In this document: piece after piece, positions 9,240 through 21,002 of the stretch
Position numbering within the stretch: the first letter of the stretch is position 1
Layout: every line of letters begins with the position of its first letter
Source of the DNA: Dipteris shenzhenensis
Lineage: Eukaryota > Polypodiophyta > Polypodiopsida > Gleicheniales
Strand: one strand, 5' to 3'
NCBI GenBank assembly: GCA_047967505.1
Contig: CM106538.1
DNA length: 64,000 bases
Program-made: the position numbers and the translations under genes
Notes under the pieces: generated by a model
The model's input: the letters and a program-made list of their open reading frames with translations, nothing else
Told to the model about the DNA's origin: nothing
The model's database searches: none

Positions 9240-11862
9240 AATATTTAGTTATGCTATCTACCTGAATTAAGTGTAAGCCCCCACGATGAGATATTAAGGT
9301 AACCTACATTAAAGCACGATGACTTATGTCATCTCTCCTGCCATCTCCTCCCTTGCTGCTCTCCACCTCCTACTCTTTCCCTCTCCGCCCCCCCTCTCTT
9401 CCTATCCACCTTTTGCTCCTTCTCCAAATGGCCCTCCCTTTTGTCACTCGCTTCTCAATCCACTTTGCCCTCCTGCCCTCTCTGGCCTCTTGTTTTTGGT
9501 CCTCTGTTCCCCCCCTCTCTGTTCTTTCACCCATCCTTCCCTTCTAGGAACTCATAGAAAAGTACTGATTAGACGACTTCTAGCTGAATGCGCAAGTTGA
9601 TGCTGTCATGTGAGCAAGTTACTGATTGAGTTGATACATGTCCTATCTACACACTCACCTCTAAACCATGAAGGTCTACAGAAATGCAGTGATAGTAATC
9701 AAGCCATACCATTAAGGTCTAAAGAGATTCTACTCTAAAGTGTGAGGATTTGCAACGATGAAAACCAAACCCACATCCAGGGAGATAGTCCACATCGCAT
9801 TCAACAACACTTCTACATCTTGAATTGTTTTGTCATTTGAGTTTTTTCTTTGCTATCTTTTCTTCTCTTTCTTTTGAGCCTAATTCTCTGTGATCTCTTT
9901 GTTGGGTTGAATTTACACTCATTTTCTCAAATTTTTTGCCAGCTTGTGTACAAAGCAACCGTGAGGCCATAGAGGATGAAAGGAGTGTCTCCTCTTTCAG
10001 TGTAGAATAGGACATGGCACTTTACTGTTCGATGGATTGCAGGAGGGCATGTGAGGTAGTCCTGGCTTGGTGGAGGAATGAGAGCATGCCTCCACCAAGC
10101 ATGGCAATGATCAGCTTGATGCGAAGGCATCTCACAAGGTTTATGCTACCTTAGGTAAGGTTACGTTAGGTTTAGTCTTGGTTAGGTAGACTTTTATAGT
10201 GTTGCCACATAATTTTTCTTGTACCCCAATTTTATAAAAAAAATTTTCACTCCTCCCTCCCAAAATCGTCCCTCTAATTTTGCTCTCCCAAATCTTTCAT
10301 TCTCATCCCTCCCAAAATCGTCACATTGTTCCCTTGAATTTCCCTTTTGACTCCCTCCCAAATCTTTAATTCCTCCCTCTCATGCTCATACATGCCCTTT
10401 CCCTCCCGAAATCTTTCTCGCTCATCCATCCTCCTTTGCTCAATGCTTTGCTCTATCAATGTCTTCTTCTTAACTATGTTATCAACATTGTCTACAAGCT
10501 AGCAGAGGAGTTGTGCCACACTTAACAGAATAAGGAAAAAACTTTGATCTATCAACATCATCCAGCCATGCTCATATAGTGTGCTTGTGTGGTGCCCATG
10601 AGTTTTCTTTCAAGACCTTGTTCCTATTGCTAGATATTGTCTTTTATATTTTTGCTGATTCTTTGTTGTTCATTGCCTCCTATCTCAAAGCATTATTTCT
10701 ACTTATCTTCCTTTTGTTCCCTTCTGTTTACTTTAAAGTGCAGCCATTCTCTATTACGAGGAAACTATCACCACACTCCCTGATTCAAACTGATATTTTG
10801 ATTAAGGGATCTACCTTCCTTTTTCCTTATTCAAGATCTCTCTGACAAATTTTTGCAAGTTATAATGTGCCAATTGAAGATGCTCAAATCAAGGTGGGTG
10901 CTGACAAACACAATGCATGCATTAGAAAGCGAGGTGGAAGAAGCGTTGCAGCATAGCAAGAAGCGCAAAGTACACCCATCGGCCCTCTCTTTGCAATAAC
11001 ATCTCTTGCTAAAGGACCTGCTAGAGACAAAATGGCTGCCAATCTGCATCTATAAGAGGTACAAAACTTTGCTCTGTCGTGGTCCCCTTTGAAATTGTAA
11101 TGGGGTTGCAATATGCTTCCAGAAGCTATAGGATAGGCTCCCATTGAATTTGACCAATTCATGCAATCTCAATGGACGCTAGCTACCATGATCTCAAACA
11201 ACTGGCCACCTAATCCCTGAGTCAAGACTACAGCTCTATCCCTCGACTGGTTCTCCCCTCCTCTCTGTGTGTGCATCTTTGCATATATCTTTTACTCAAA
11301 TGTCAGCCTGACTCTTCTTTGATTCAGGCTTCAATCCTAAGCATCAAAATGTAACCCTGGTGCTTCACCTACCTGTAATATATCTGGTTTTATATTATAT
11401 TTCCCATTATTGTCAATCATGAGCCTTGTGGACTTTTGAGGAATCCTAGGAATCTAACATCGTCCATTGGATTCAAGTACTAAATTGGAGGAGGTGGCCC
11501 GAACATCTGATGAAAGGCTATCTTGGCCTATAGAAAGAGTTCACCCAGGGACTGCACATTGAAAACAAAAGAGACAATCACCAAGGTAATCAATAGTAGT
11601 ACCCACTCCAAGATTTGTGGGTCAAGGATCTTGAGGAAAAACTCACCAATTTTAAAAGCTATTTGGCGAATTGAAAGGAGCTATTAAAGGTTGAATGTGA
11701 GAGATGGAGATGTCACAAATTGCAAGTTTGGAGGGAGGAAACAAAGAATGAATTGATAGCAATTAAAGGAAGCATCAAAGTAGACATGGGGAGGTGATCA
11801 GTCCTATTTCAACACCTCCTTTCACCGAAAACATCTTGGCCTAATGCCAACCTGTCGATGAA
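9240..11862. other. Intergenic DNA without recognisable genes
   Basis: Bases 9320-9560 and 10240-10440 are pyrimidine-rich on the plus strand, with repeats of TCCCAAAATCGTC and CTCCCTCCC. A short GGTTAGGT-like series lies at 10140-10190. Open frames here are short and follow the composition bias. No RNA gene or transposon terminus seen. Confidence 0.5.
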
Positions 11863-12217
11863 AATTGTTATTTCTCTTCACAATCTTAGAATTGTTAGAC
11901 CTAGACCCTAGTGTTGCTATTTTAGAGCATGCTTTCAAGAAGTAGAAATGGAACTCTATACTATTATCTATCTCAAATGGTGAGCATAAGTTGTTTTCTT
12001 GGCTGCTACATGGGCTATGTGCGATTTCAAAAGATCTCATAAAAATGTGGTATTCAAGATAATTGTTATTTCTCTTCAAGATCTTAGAATTGTTAAACCT
12101 AGACCCTAGTGTTGCGATTTCGGAGCATGCTTTCAAGAAGTAGAAATGGAACTCTATAGTATTAGCTATCTCAAATGGTGAGCATAAGTCATTTTCTTGG
12201 CTGCTACATGGGTTGCT
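11863..12217 (+). repeat. 198-bp tandem duplication
   Basis: AATTGTTATTTCTCTTCA starts at 11863 and again at 12061. The second copy is nearly full length and ends at TTGGCTGCTACATGGG, shortly before copia-2. A few percent divergence. Frames across the duplication (minus strand, 11822-12298) simply contain the repeat twice. Confidence 0.85.
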
Positions 12218-12223
12218 AGGAAC

Positions 12224-12805
12224 TATTAAATTACATGGCACAGTGGAATAGAAACTGAACAAAGAATAGAGAGTACACAACAAATTAGAGAGGAACAAAC
12301 TTTTCCTTCAATACTGATGTAGTACAAATGATGGCTTCGTCCACCCGTGCACTCCCACAGTGGAGCTTAGATGGTGATCTAGACAGATACTAGGTGAAGA
12401 GCTACTAGCTGGAAGATCTGATCTGATTTGAAGTGATCTGATACAATGGACTGGGGAGGTCGCCTCTTTATAGCTATGAGGGCGATAGTCGGATCAACGT
12501 AGTCGGTGGAGTCGACCAGTCGACCTAGTCGGTGGAGCCGACCAATCAACCTAGTCAGTGAAACCGACTAGTCGCCCATGGAATATTCAGGGATTATTCA
12601 GGCCCCAACAAGACTAAGGGGCTCCCGCACAATCACCTTTCTATCATCAACAGTCTCATTGATAGACCTCATTTGACATGCAAGTTAGGATCCATCCATT
12701 GTCTCGGGCTCAGACATGGCTTCTGCTTATATGGGGGCCTTACAACTTGAGCACCTTGGACCACTAGTGGTTACCAGGAGGGTGGGGCATTGAGCATATC
12801 TAACA
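12224..12805 (-). repeat. Copia-2 3' LTR
   Basis: On the minus strand it starts TGTTAGATATGC directly after the polypurine tract and ends in TTTAATA, where the other LTR has the canonical TTTAACA. It contains three degenerate tandem units of about 25 bp with core CTAGTCGGTGGA(G)CCGAC (about 12490-12575). 582 bp. Confidence 0.9.
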
Positions 12806-12816
12806 CCCCCCTCAAT
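12806..12816 (-). promoter_or_regulatory. Copia-2 polypurine tract
   Basis: ATTGAGGGGGG on the minus strand, immediately upstream of the 3' LTR; the usual plus-strand primer site of copia elements. Confidence 0.85.
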
Positions 12817-12833
12817 GTCCACCCATAGGTGAA

Positions 12834-15800
12834 CTACCTTCTCGGCCCAATGCTAAGTCTCTCAAGATGACCCTGAAGCTGATCCTTCCCGAGTGCCTTG
12901 GTGAAGATATCTACTCCATTTTGCTTTGTTGTATAGTACACCAATTCCACTATCTCGTCCTCGATCAACAAATCACACACATAGTGATACTGAATCTCTA
13001 TATGTTTTTTGCACACATGAAACACTGGATTTTTAGCAATGGCCATGCAACTTTTATTGTTGCACCTCAACATAGTTGCCTCATGCTCTTGCACTCCCAT
13101 GTGCCATAAGATCCTCCTTAGCCACACTGCTTCAGATGCAGCAAAACATGGTGCCTTGTACTCAGCCTCGGTAGAAGACAATGCCACTGTTGGTTGTTTC
13201 TTATTGATCCAAGAGAAGATACCTGAACCTAAAGAGAAATAATATCTAGAAATTGATTTCTTGGAATGAACATCTCCATCCCAATCTGAGTCATAATGAC
13301 CAGCCAAGGAAGTGCTCGTACCATAGGTGATGCCATAATCAAGAGTGCTCTTCACATACCTGAGCACCGCATCCTTACATTCCAATGATTCTCTCGGGGC
13401 TTATTGGAGAACCTGCTCAAAATGCCAACAGCAAAATTGATGTCCAGTCTGGTGTTGCACAGATAGATGAAACTGCTGACCAACTTCCTATACCTCTCGA
13501 TGTCTCTTGGTGGTGAGGCATCCTCCATAGACAGCCTTGCATTTACCTCCATAGGTGTAGCTATCTCCTTGCACTCAGACATACCAAATGCCTTCAAGAT
13601 CTCCCTTGCATATTTCTACTGAGAAATGAAGATCTTGCTTGGCTCTTGCCAAACTTCAATCCCCAAACAATACTGCATCAAGCCTAAGTTTGTCATCTCC
13701 AACTCTATGCTCAACGCCTTTCTAGTCTACTGGATCATGTCTTCATAGTCACCTATAATAAGGAGATCATCCACATAAAGAACAATAATAGCAGATTTTC
13801 CACCTTTCTTGTACACATACAAGTTAGCATGTGAGGCACATCTTTTGAAGCTTAATTTATGAAAGAATTTATCTATCCATTGGTACCATGCTCTTCGGCT
13901 GTTTCAGCTTCTGTATAGAGCCTTCTTCAGCTTACATACATTGTTCTCAGAATGGGGGGCCTCAAACCTAGGTGGTTGAGCCATGTATGCAACCAATCTG
14001 ACTTTGTGGCCTTGTACTTTACCTTCCAAACCCACTTGGTGCCAATAACCTTTCTGTTAGGTGGTCGATCTACTAGCTCCCAAGTTTCATTCTTCATGAT
14101 GCTATCATATTCTACTTGCATAGCATTTTTCCAATCTCGGTTTGCAAGTGCTTCCTCCAAACTCGCATGCTCCTTTACTTCTGCAATAATCTCAGCCATC
14201 AAGGCCATATTGGCTATGTGAGCAGAAGCCCTCCTTTGCTCCTCGATTCTCTGAGACCACCTTGGTCCATATGCATGCTCCTCAACAGACATAGGCATTT
14301 GGTTATCATGGTCATAGAGCTACCTTACCCATCACAGCAATGGCTTTTCCGGGTGTGTAACAATAGGTTGGTGTCTTATGCCTTCATCATTTGATATTTC
14401 CTCCTCCTTTATAGCTCTTGGTACAAGTCCATAGTGAATTACCTCTTCGCTTGATGATAAAGTGGAAGAGCTCTTCTCTGACTCCACTGCATGTGGGTGC
14501 TCCTCAACACCACATCGCGCCTCGCTATGATCTTCTTTGCCTCTTGGTCATACAACTTATAGGCTTTCTTCTCATCACAATAGCCTAAGAAGATACATTT
14601 GGTGCTTTTTGGTTGTAGCTTGTTTCTCTCTTTGTCTTGTACATGCGCATAGCATTCACACCCAAATGTTCTGAAGTGGGAGACAGATGGCTTCTTACCG
14701 CTGTAAGCCTCATGTGGTGTTTTACCTTTGAGTGCCTTTGTATAGCTACAATTAAGGATGTAAACCATAGTATTGAGAGCCTCAACCCAAAAGTGGTTTG
14801 GCAGTCCACCACCTTTCAACATACACCTCCCCATCTCCATGGTGGTTTGCATTCGGTGTTCAACAACTAAATTTTGCTGAGGCGTATGTGCTGTCATCGT
14901 TTGTCACTTGATCCCTTTGCTCTTGCAAAAATCTCCAAACTCTGTAGAAACAAACTCACCACCACCATCTGATCTGATTTTCTTCACTTTTCTCCCTGTT
15001 TCATTTTCAACAAGCTATAGCCATTCTTTAAATTTACCAAAAGCTTGAGCCTTTTTGCGAAGAAAGTACACCCACATCTTCCTACTATAGTCGTCGACAA
15101 TCAATAAAAAATAAGAAGATCCTCGCAAGGCCTGTGTACGCATCTTATCGCACAAGTCAACATGCACCAACTCTAGAGGAGCGTTTGCTCGATTCTTGCT
15201 TTCTCGTGGGAATGCCTTTCTCTGTTGCTTGCCATCATGCAAGCTTCACATGGTTCTTTGATTTTTGCGACTACAGGTAAGTGAGGAGCCATACCTTGCT
15301 TCTACATCTCCTTCAGCACTGCAAATCTGATGTGGCCGAATCTTTCATGCCAAAGTCTGCTAGTGCCCACTCTAGCAGTGGCTATAACAGCACCTAGCTC
15401 ATACATGTTGTTCCTCCTTACTCCTGTGCCAACAAGATTTCCTGCACTATCCATAATTTTTGCTTCTATCTTGTTGAACCTCACCTCATGGTCAAGGTTA
15501 GTCATGGAAGCGATTGATAGCAAATTTCTCTTGATTTGTGGAACATACAGCACATTAGATAGTTTCTTAACATCTCCATTTACAGAACCTCAATAGGGCA
15601 TTTTGCATTATTACCAACCATCACGGTGATGGGTTCCTATAGAGGCTACATGGAACAATATAGACCCTTCTTGTAGGTCATGTGACGGGAGGCACCACTA
15701 TCCAACACCCATGAATCAGTGGTTGAAGCTTCTTGAACTGAGAAACACTCTTCCTCAATGGCCAGAAATAGATCCAACTCTGCTTTTGCTATGTTAGCTA

Positions 15801-15858
15801 TCTCTTTCCCCTTATCTGTCTTCTTTAGGATACCATTCCTTTCATCTGCTTTCTTGAC
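12834..15858 (-). pseudogene. pol: Copia-2 pol polyprotein, multiply broken
   Basis: Recognisable blocks from 5' to 3' of the element: protease (WVLDSGASRHMT, about 15690), GAG-pre-integrase (LWHERFGHI, about 15350), integrase (VDLCDKM and IVDDYSRKMWVY at about 15120, QQNLVVEHR at about 14870), the RT N-terminal block (WKNAMQVEYDSIMKNETWEL, about 14090), RT and connection (13352-13900), RNase H (HYDSDWDGDVHSKKS and ALSSTEAEYKA, about 13200) and C-terminus IFTKALGKDQLQGH (about 12870). The frame is interrupted many times, including a TAG right after the gag zinc knuckle where CAG fits, and several frameshifts between 13600 and 15000. Its closest relative in the window is copia-3. Confidence 0.85.
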
Positions 15859-16711
15859 CTAGCAATCTGCAATCATATGGCCCTTCTTCTTGCAGTAGAA
15901 GCATTCTCCCTGAAACTTCTTCTTGCTGCCCTGCTTCTTTTTGTCACCACTAGTAGAGGACTCACCTTTGGTGGAGGAACTACCTTTTCCTTTCATAGTG
16001 GTAGAGAATATAGCATCCGGATTGCTGCCTCCATCTCGAGCTTTAAGCCTCAATTCCTCCTCCATAAGTAAAGCACAAAACTCCTCAAATGACAATGGTT
16101 GGGGTCTCACCTGAGTATTAAGTGCTGTTACCCATCCATCAAACCTTGGTGGCAATATCCGAAGACACCACCGAGCTAGCTCTTCGCTAGTCTTTTGTAT
16201 CCCAGCACTAGCCATCTGGTCACACAAATTTTTGATTCAGGTTATGAACGCCTCCGCTGTCTCTCCTTCATTAAACTTCTCAGCTGCGAGCTGATTCTCT
16301 AGGTTCTGGATCCTTGTTTGATTTCACATCTCATACTGACTCTTCAATATGTTCCAGGCCACAGTTGCCTTAGATGTATGCTAAATCAAGGTCAAAACAC
16401 TATCGATGAGGGCACACAGAGCATCTGCATTTCCAAGCTCATAGAAGGTCGGCATTAGGAGGTATCATACTCCCTAGATTTGCTGGGTCAGGGGTTCCTT
16501 GTGGTTCTGGGTCAGTCCCTAGTAATGTCTCCAGAAGCTCATATGAATCCAAAAAAGCAGTAATTTTAAACTTCCACAGAGTGTAGTTCGTACCATCTAG
16601 CTTGCCTTCAGTGAAGGCTAGTGGGCGAATCCTCAATGCCTGGATTGTTGGTGTAGTAGCAGCTACTGAACTCAAGCTGCTTCTTGTTGAGCCGCTTCCT
16701 ATTGCCATCAT
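15859..16711 (-). pseudogene. gag: Copia-2 gag, two fragments
   Basis: The N-terminal part (16439-16711) starts MMAIGSGS and carries KLDGTNYTLWKFKI, the copia gag signature. The C-terminal part (15859-16227) has the helical UBN2-type region (LRILPPRFDGWVTALNT) and a zinc knuckle CFYCKKKGHMIADC. Between them the frame is broken by stops and at least one frameshift (about 16230-16440). Gag starts about 60 bp downstream of the primer binding site, so the leader is very short compared with copia-4. Confidence 0.8.
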
Positions 16712-16770
16712 TCCGTATGCTGTTGAAGCCCTCGCCTCTCTTCTATTCTTTGATCCTTAGAGCTGCTTGG

Positions 16771-16782
16771 GCTTTGATACCA
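16771..16782 (-). other. Copia-2 tRNA primer binding site
   Basis: TGGTATCAAAGC on the minus strand, directly next to the 5' LTR; one mismatch to the usual initiator-Met site TGGTATCAGAGC. Confidence 0.85.
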
Positions 16783-17335
16783 TGTTAAATTACATGGCGC
16801 AGCAGAATAGAAACTGAATAAAGAATAGAGAGGAACAAACTTTTCCTTCAATACTGATGTAGTACAGATGATGGCTTCGTCCACCTGTGCGCTCCCACAG
16901 TGGAGCTTAAATGGCGATCTAGACAGATACTAGGTGAAGAGCTACTAGCTGGAAGATTTGATCTGATCTGAACTAATCTAATACAATGGACTAGGGAGGT
17001 CACCTCTTTATAGCTATGAGGGCGGTAGTCGGATCAACATAGTCGGTGGAGTTGACTAATCGACCTAGTTGGTGGAGCCAACCAGTCAACCTAGTCGGTG
17101 GAACCGACTAGTTGTCCGTGGAATATTCAGGGAATATTCAAGCCCCAGCAAGAATAAGAGGCTCCCACACAATCACCTTTCTACCATCAACAGTCTCATT
17201 GATAGACCTCATCTGACATGCCCATCCAGTGTCTCGGGATCACACATGGCTTCTCCTCATATGGGGGCCTTACAACTTCAGCACCTTGGAACACTGGTGG
17301 TTACCAGGAGGGTGGAGCATTGAGCATATCTAACG
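16783..17335 (-). repeat. Copia-2 5' LTR
   Basis: The sequence matches 12224-12805, including the GTCGGTGGA-type tandem units (about 17040-17115). Its outermost base has changed (reads G on the plus strand where the partner has A). 553 bp; the target duplication GGAAC follows at 17336. Confidence 0.9.
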
Positions 17336-17340
17336 GGAAC

Positions 17341-17950
17341 AATACTTGGCTATTTGGAGGACCTTGGAGAGAAGTTAGAGCAACTATAGAGTTTGGAACA
17401 TTGCCAACAAGTGTTAAGATGACATGTGGCATCATCTGAGCATCATCTAGAGGTGTTTCAGCAACTGCATGGATTCCCTAGTGCAGAATGGATCTTCAAA
17501 TGCGAGCATGGCATGACTAGGATCTAACCAGGATAGGTGGGACCTTGTTGGGAAACAATATGGGGCCCTTTAGAGCATGCAAACATCCTACCATCTCCCT
17601 GGACTTGCTCTATCCCTGGATCACCCAATATAACTCCCTACCATGCTCTAAAAGCACCCAACTACTTCCCAAATAGGCACCATCTATCTTGGTTAGATCC
17701 TGTTCACGTCGTGCTATCATTCGATGATCCATCTACCCTAGGGAGTCCATGCAAATAGGCAAATGTATCCCGAGTCTATCCTAGTATAGAAGTTGTCTGC
17801 ACAGTTCCTGAAACACCTCTAGATACTACCACATATCATCGCGACACCTGCTGGTAGGGTTCCATTCTCTGTGGTTGCTTTGACTCTTCTCTAAGGTCTT
17901 CCAAATAGCTAGGTATTTTCCCTAGTTGTGCTGCCAATATGGCAACCTAT
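17341..17950. repeat. Large imperfect inverted repeat
   Basis: GGCTATTTGGAGGACCTTGG at 17348 reappears in reverse complement around 17895-17915. Homology continues inward through GAGGTGTTTCAG and GGATCTAACCA(G/A)GATAG to about 17575 and 17650, leaving a loop of roughly 80 bp. The left arm also continues across copia-2 into bases upstream of 12219. Arms are roughly 80-85% alike by eye. It may be a decayed foldback or TIR element; no transposase seen. Confidence 0.65.
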
Positions 17951-18883
17951 GTGCTGCCCATGTGGTAGCCCTATCCTTTGCCTTTTCTATTTGAGTATGT
18001 TTCCCACATGGCAGCCGATGTTCTCCCATGTGGCATCCCAGCAAGCTTAAGTGCACCTCAACCAAGACGGATAGTTGGGGAGCAAACTAAATGGTTGGAA
18101 GCTCCTGGTCCGCCGCCATAATAGACTAGAAGTTGGTTTGCTTTGGGGGGTCCATTCGGGGCTCATAGTTCATCCAGGGGAGCAACCCTTCAGGAGCAGT
18201 TCGAAGAAGCAGAGTAGTAGGTCTTGGGCCATCATCTAGGATGACTAGAGGAGGCTGATTGCTATAGACATAGCTTAGAGGAAGGCTTCACCCTTGGCTA
18301 TCTTCTAGGGTAGCAAGATGCACAGGTCAAAGGGACAAGCACTCCCTTGTGTTCCGGTTGAGCAAGAGGGGCATTGTGAAGGTGTATTTGTGGGCATGAT
18401 AATAAGGCCAACCCGAGCTCTACAGGAGCATGGAGGCTGAGTGTTTAAAAAGTGCCATAGAGGTACGATAACAACATATTTTGTGTATATAGAGGACCAC
18501 ATTTTGGTGGGACTCTAGACTTGTTTTTATATTGTGTCCATCTCTTAGATGGAAATATATGGTCTATTGGTTCTACATCTCTCTCATGAGCATTGTCTAT
18601 TTACTTTCTTGCACATGTATTATTGAGCACACTAAGTAAAGAAAATTTGGATTCCACATAAGCACCACTATGTGAGTTCTTGGGCTACACTATATCTATC
18701 TTCTGCATTGTGTATACCTCTGTTGTGGATTTCACACAATCAAGCTCTCAAACATCTATTTCTTTATTTAATATACACTCTCGAGCTATCACATGTCATC
18801 CTTCTCTTAGTCCAGTCTGGATCAGGTGGCATGATGCTGAATGGGGATGAGGCATTGACACATGTAAGTCAACATTTGAATAG
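17951..18883. other. Intergenic DNA
   Basis: Short repeats of the type CCCATGTGGCA(T/G)CC occur at 17960-18050. Otherwise no genes, RNA genes or element ends seen. Confidence 0.4.
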
Positions 18884-19600
18884 GTTTATTAGCTTGCATT
18901 TAGCTCAGTATACAAAGTGATAAGCAAATTTTCTCTCTTAATTGCTAAAGAGCTCAGTACATATATGTTTCACATTTGGTCATTGAAGGTATATGACTTT
19001 GTGGTCATTTGGCCGAACTTAGTTTTTAGATAAATATCAACTTGTTCTTAATTCTAGAAGAGGCTCATTGTCAAAGCATCATCTGCTATCTCGACTTCAT
19101 TACTTGGGGTTAACACTCATTTGAACACACACTTAGTTACTTAGTATGTTGAGCATAGTATTTGAACACACACAATCTTTCAAAACAGATGACCCCAACT
19201 TATAGCAAACGAGTATGAACAAATATGGACAAAACAATTGATGTTTATTAGCTTGCATTTAGCTCGGTATACAAAGTGATAAGCAGATTTTATCTCTTAA
19301 TTGCTAAAGAGCTCAGTACATATATGTTTCACATTTGGTCATTGAAGGTATACGACTTTGTGGTCATTTGGCCGAACTTAGTTTTTAGATAAATATCAAC
19401 TTGTTCTTAATTGTAGAAGAGGCTCATTGTCAAAGCATCATCTGCTATCTTGACTTCATTATTTGGGGGTAACACTCATTTGAACACACACTTAGTTACT
19501 TAGTATGTTGAGCATAGCATTTGAACACACACAATCTTTTAAAACAGATGACCCCAACTTATAGCAAACAAGTATGAACAAATATGGACAAAACAATTGA
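18884..19600 (+). repeat. 359-bp tandem duplication
   Basis: GTTTATTAGCTTGCATTTAG begins at 18884 and again at 19243, and the copies run side by side to AAAACAATTGA at 19600. About a dozen differences over 359 bp. No coding potential. Confidence 0.92.
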
Positions 19601-20165
19601 TTAGTTGTAGAGTTGGGCTAGAACACACCCAATTCATTCACCTATAGAGTTCTTAGCACACCCAATTCATTCACCTATGCCACTTCTTTTCCATTTACAA
19701 CACAAGAGATGGTACCTTTATATCACTTTATTTTCATTTAAAATCTCATAAATGACACTTTGATGCCATTTATGACATAAGATAAGAGAACCGTGTTTTC
19801 ATTGATTGACATTTAAAACATAATGGCAATTATATGTCATTTTTTCCTTAAAAATATTAACTTTATGTCACTTTTGTCATTTCAAACATGATAAATGGTA
19901 GCTTTGTTTCATATCTTTCATATTTAATCTCAAATTTGGTCCCATTTCATACATAGAAAATGGCAAAAATATATGGCACTTTTAGTTGCCATTTCATACA
20001 CAAAAATGACAAAAATATATGGCACTTTTAGTTGCCACTTCATCCAGCACTTTTGGTTGCCATTTCAAAAAATGGCACATGTGGAAACGGCGGCATGAAA
20101 GTGCCATTTAATAATGTAGAAATGGGACTTTTAGGCTACCATTTATACTTGGTTTTGTAGTAGTG
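19601..20165. mobile_element. CACTA-type terminus, non-autonomous or partial
   Basis: The stretch ends in TTTTGTAGTAGTG (20153-20165), the reverse complement of a classic CACTACTACAAAA terminus. It is preceded by repeated AAATGGCAC and GGCACTTTTAGTTGCCATT motifs (19930-20110), like subterminal repeats. The matching left terminus was not found. A short direct repeat CACACCCAATTCATTCACCT lies at about 19626 and 19659. It differs in terminus and motifs from the CACTA-1 element next door. Confidence 0.55.
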
Positions 20166-20571
20166 TTACTTATCATGTTGTACATTTGATTATAGTGGCT
20201 GTATTTCTCATGCTGAAATTCCAATCATTGGTTGTACGTGTTTGTCTTCTATGTTGGCTGAGATTCTCATGCTATTCATTTGGTTATAGTGGCTGAAATT
20301 CTTGTGCTAGTTATGCCATGGAAATAGAGAGCTATGGAGCCTTTGGTATTTTGTAGTCTATGTCTACCAAGTGTTCAGGTGGATTATCTCCATAGCTCAC
20401 ACATGTAAGTGGCATGTTAGGATTGTTGTTGAAATTTCCTACGGTTGACATTCAGATGCCTGGGCTAAATTTGCTAAATTTATGATTGCTGAAATAGTCT
20501 TGAGGTAGGTACGGAGTTGAGGAGCTATAGGTGGTTTTGTTAGTATTTTCCATGTTGAATTATAGATGTAT
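20166..20571. other. Spacer left of CACTA-1
   Basis: Contains diverged repeats of TTATAGTGGCTGAAATTCT. No gene. Confidence 0.4.
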
Positions 20572-20601
20572 CACAACAACACAAAGCAACTATAGACGCG
20601 C
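20572..20601 (+). repeat. CACTA-1 left terminal inverted repeat
   Basis: Starts CACAACAACACAAAGCAAC and ends TAGACGCGC; 27 of 30 bases match the reverse complement of 27723-27752. Confidence 0.93.
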
Positions 20602-20840
20602 TTGGTACACACGCAAAATAGCGGGCGTGTCTATAGGCATTGCTTTAGTAGAGAAATTACGGGCGCGTCTACATGCGCATTTAAAAGCTCGTCTATTTGC
20701 GCGTAAATCACCGCGTTTGACCTGAGAAAATACGGGCCCGTCTAATATCCCGTTTATTAGCGCGTCTATTTGCACGTGTATTAGGGCATTTATTTGCGCG
20801 TTTACACTGAGAATTAGACGCGTAAATAGACGTGCTCCAG
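20590..20840. repeat. Left subterminal motif cluster of CACTA-1
   Basis: Dense, irregularly spaced copies of a GCGTCTAT or GCGCGTCTA motif in both orientations (for example GGGCGTGTCTATAGG, GCGCGTCTACATGCGC, GCGTCTATTTGCACG, AGACGCGTAAATAGACG). In En/Spm such repeats bind TnpA; the same role is inferred here. Confidence 0.8.
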
Positions 20841-21002
20841 AGAATACAGAAAGTGAGATTTTGGTGTACATCATTGCTTTCCAAACATTGCCCATGATTA
20901 CCAAAGCACATAATTTTTTACAAGCCCACATATACAAGAATTAAGTGAGATGAGGAGAATGAGACAATATGTAAAATAGTTTTGCCAATATCAATTGTGG
21001 GG

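Larger units (their letters stand above)
12224..17335 (-). mobile_element. Ty1/copia element copia-2 with both LTRs
   Basis: Minus-strand element bounded by LTRs at 12224-12805 and 16783-17335 and flanked by a perfect 5-bp target duplication GGAAC (12219-12223 and 17336-17340). The internal order is PBS, gag, protease, integrase, RT, RNase H, polypurine tract. The LTRs differ by two indels of roughly 10 and 25 bp plus many substitutions, so the insertion is old. It landed in one arm of the inverted repeat that continues at 17341. Confidence 0.93.

Noticed and set aside
9240-9330. Possible 5' LTR of copia-1
   Set aside because: No primer binding site, no TG...CA ends and no matching LTR left of 5546; the element is truncated.
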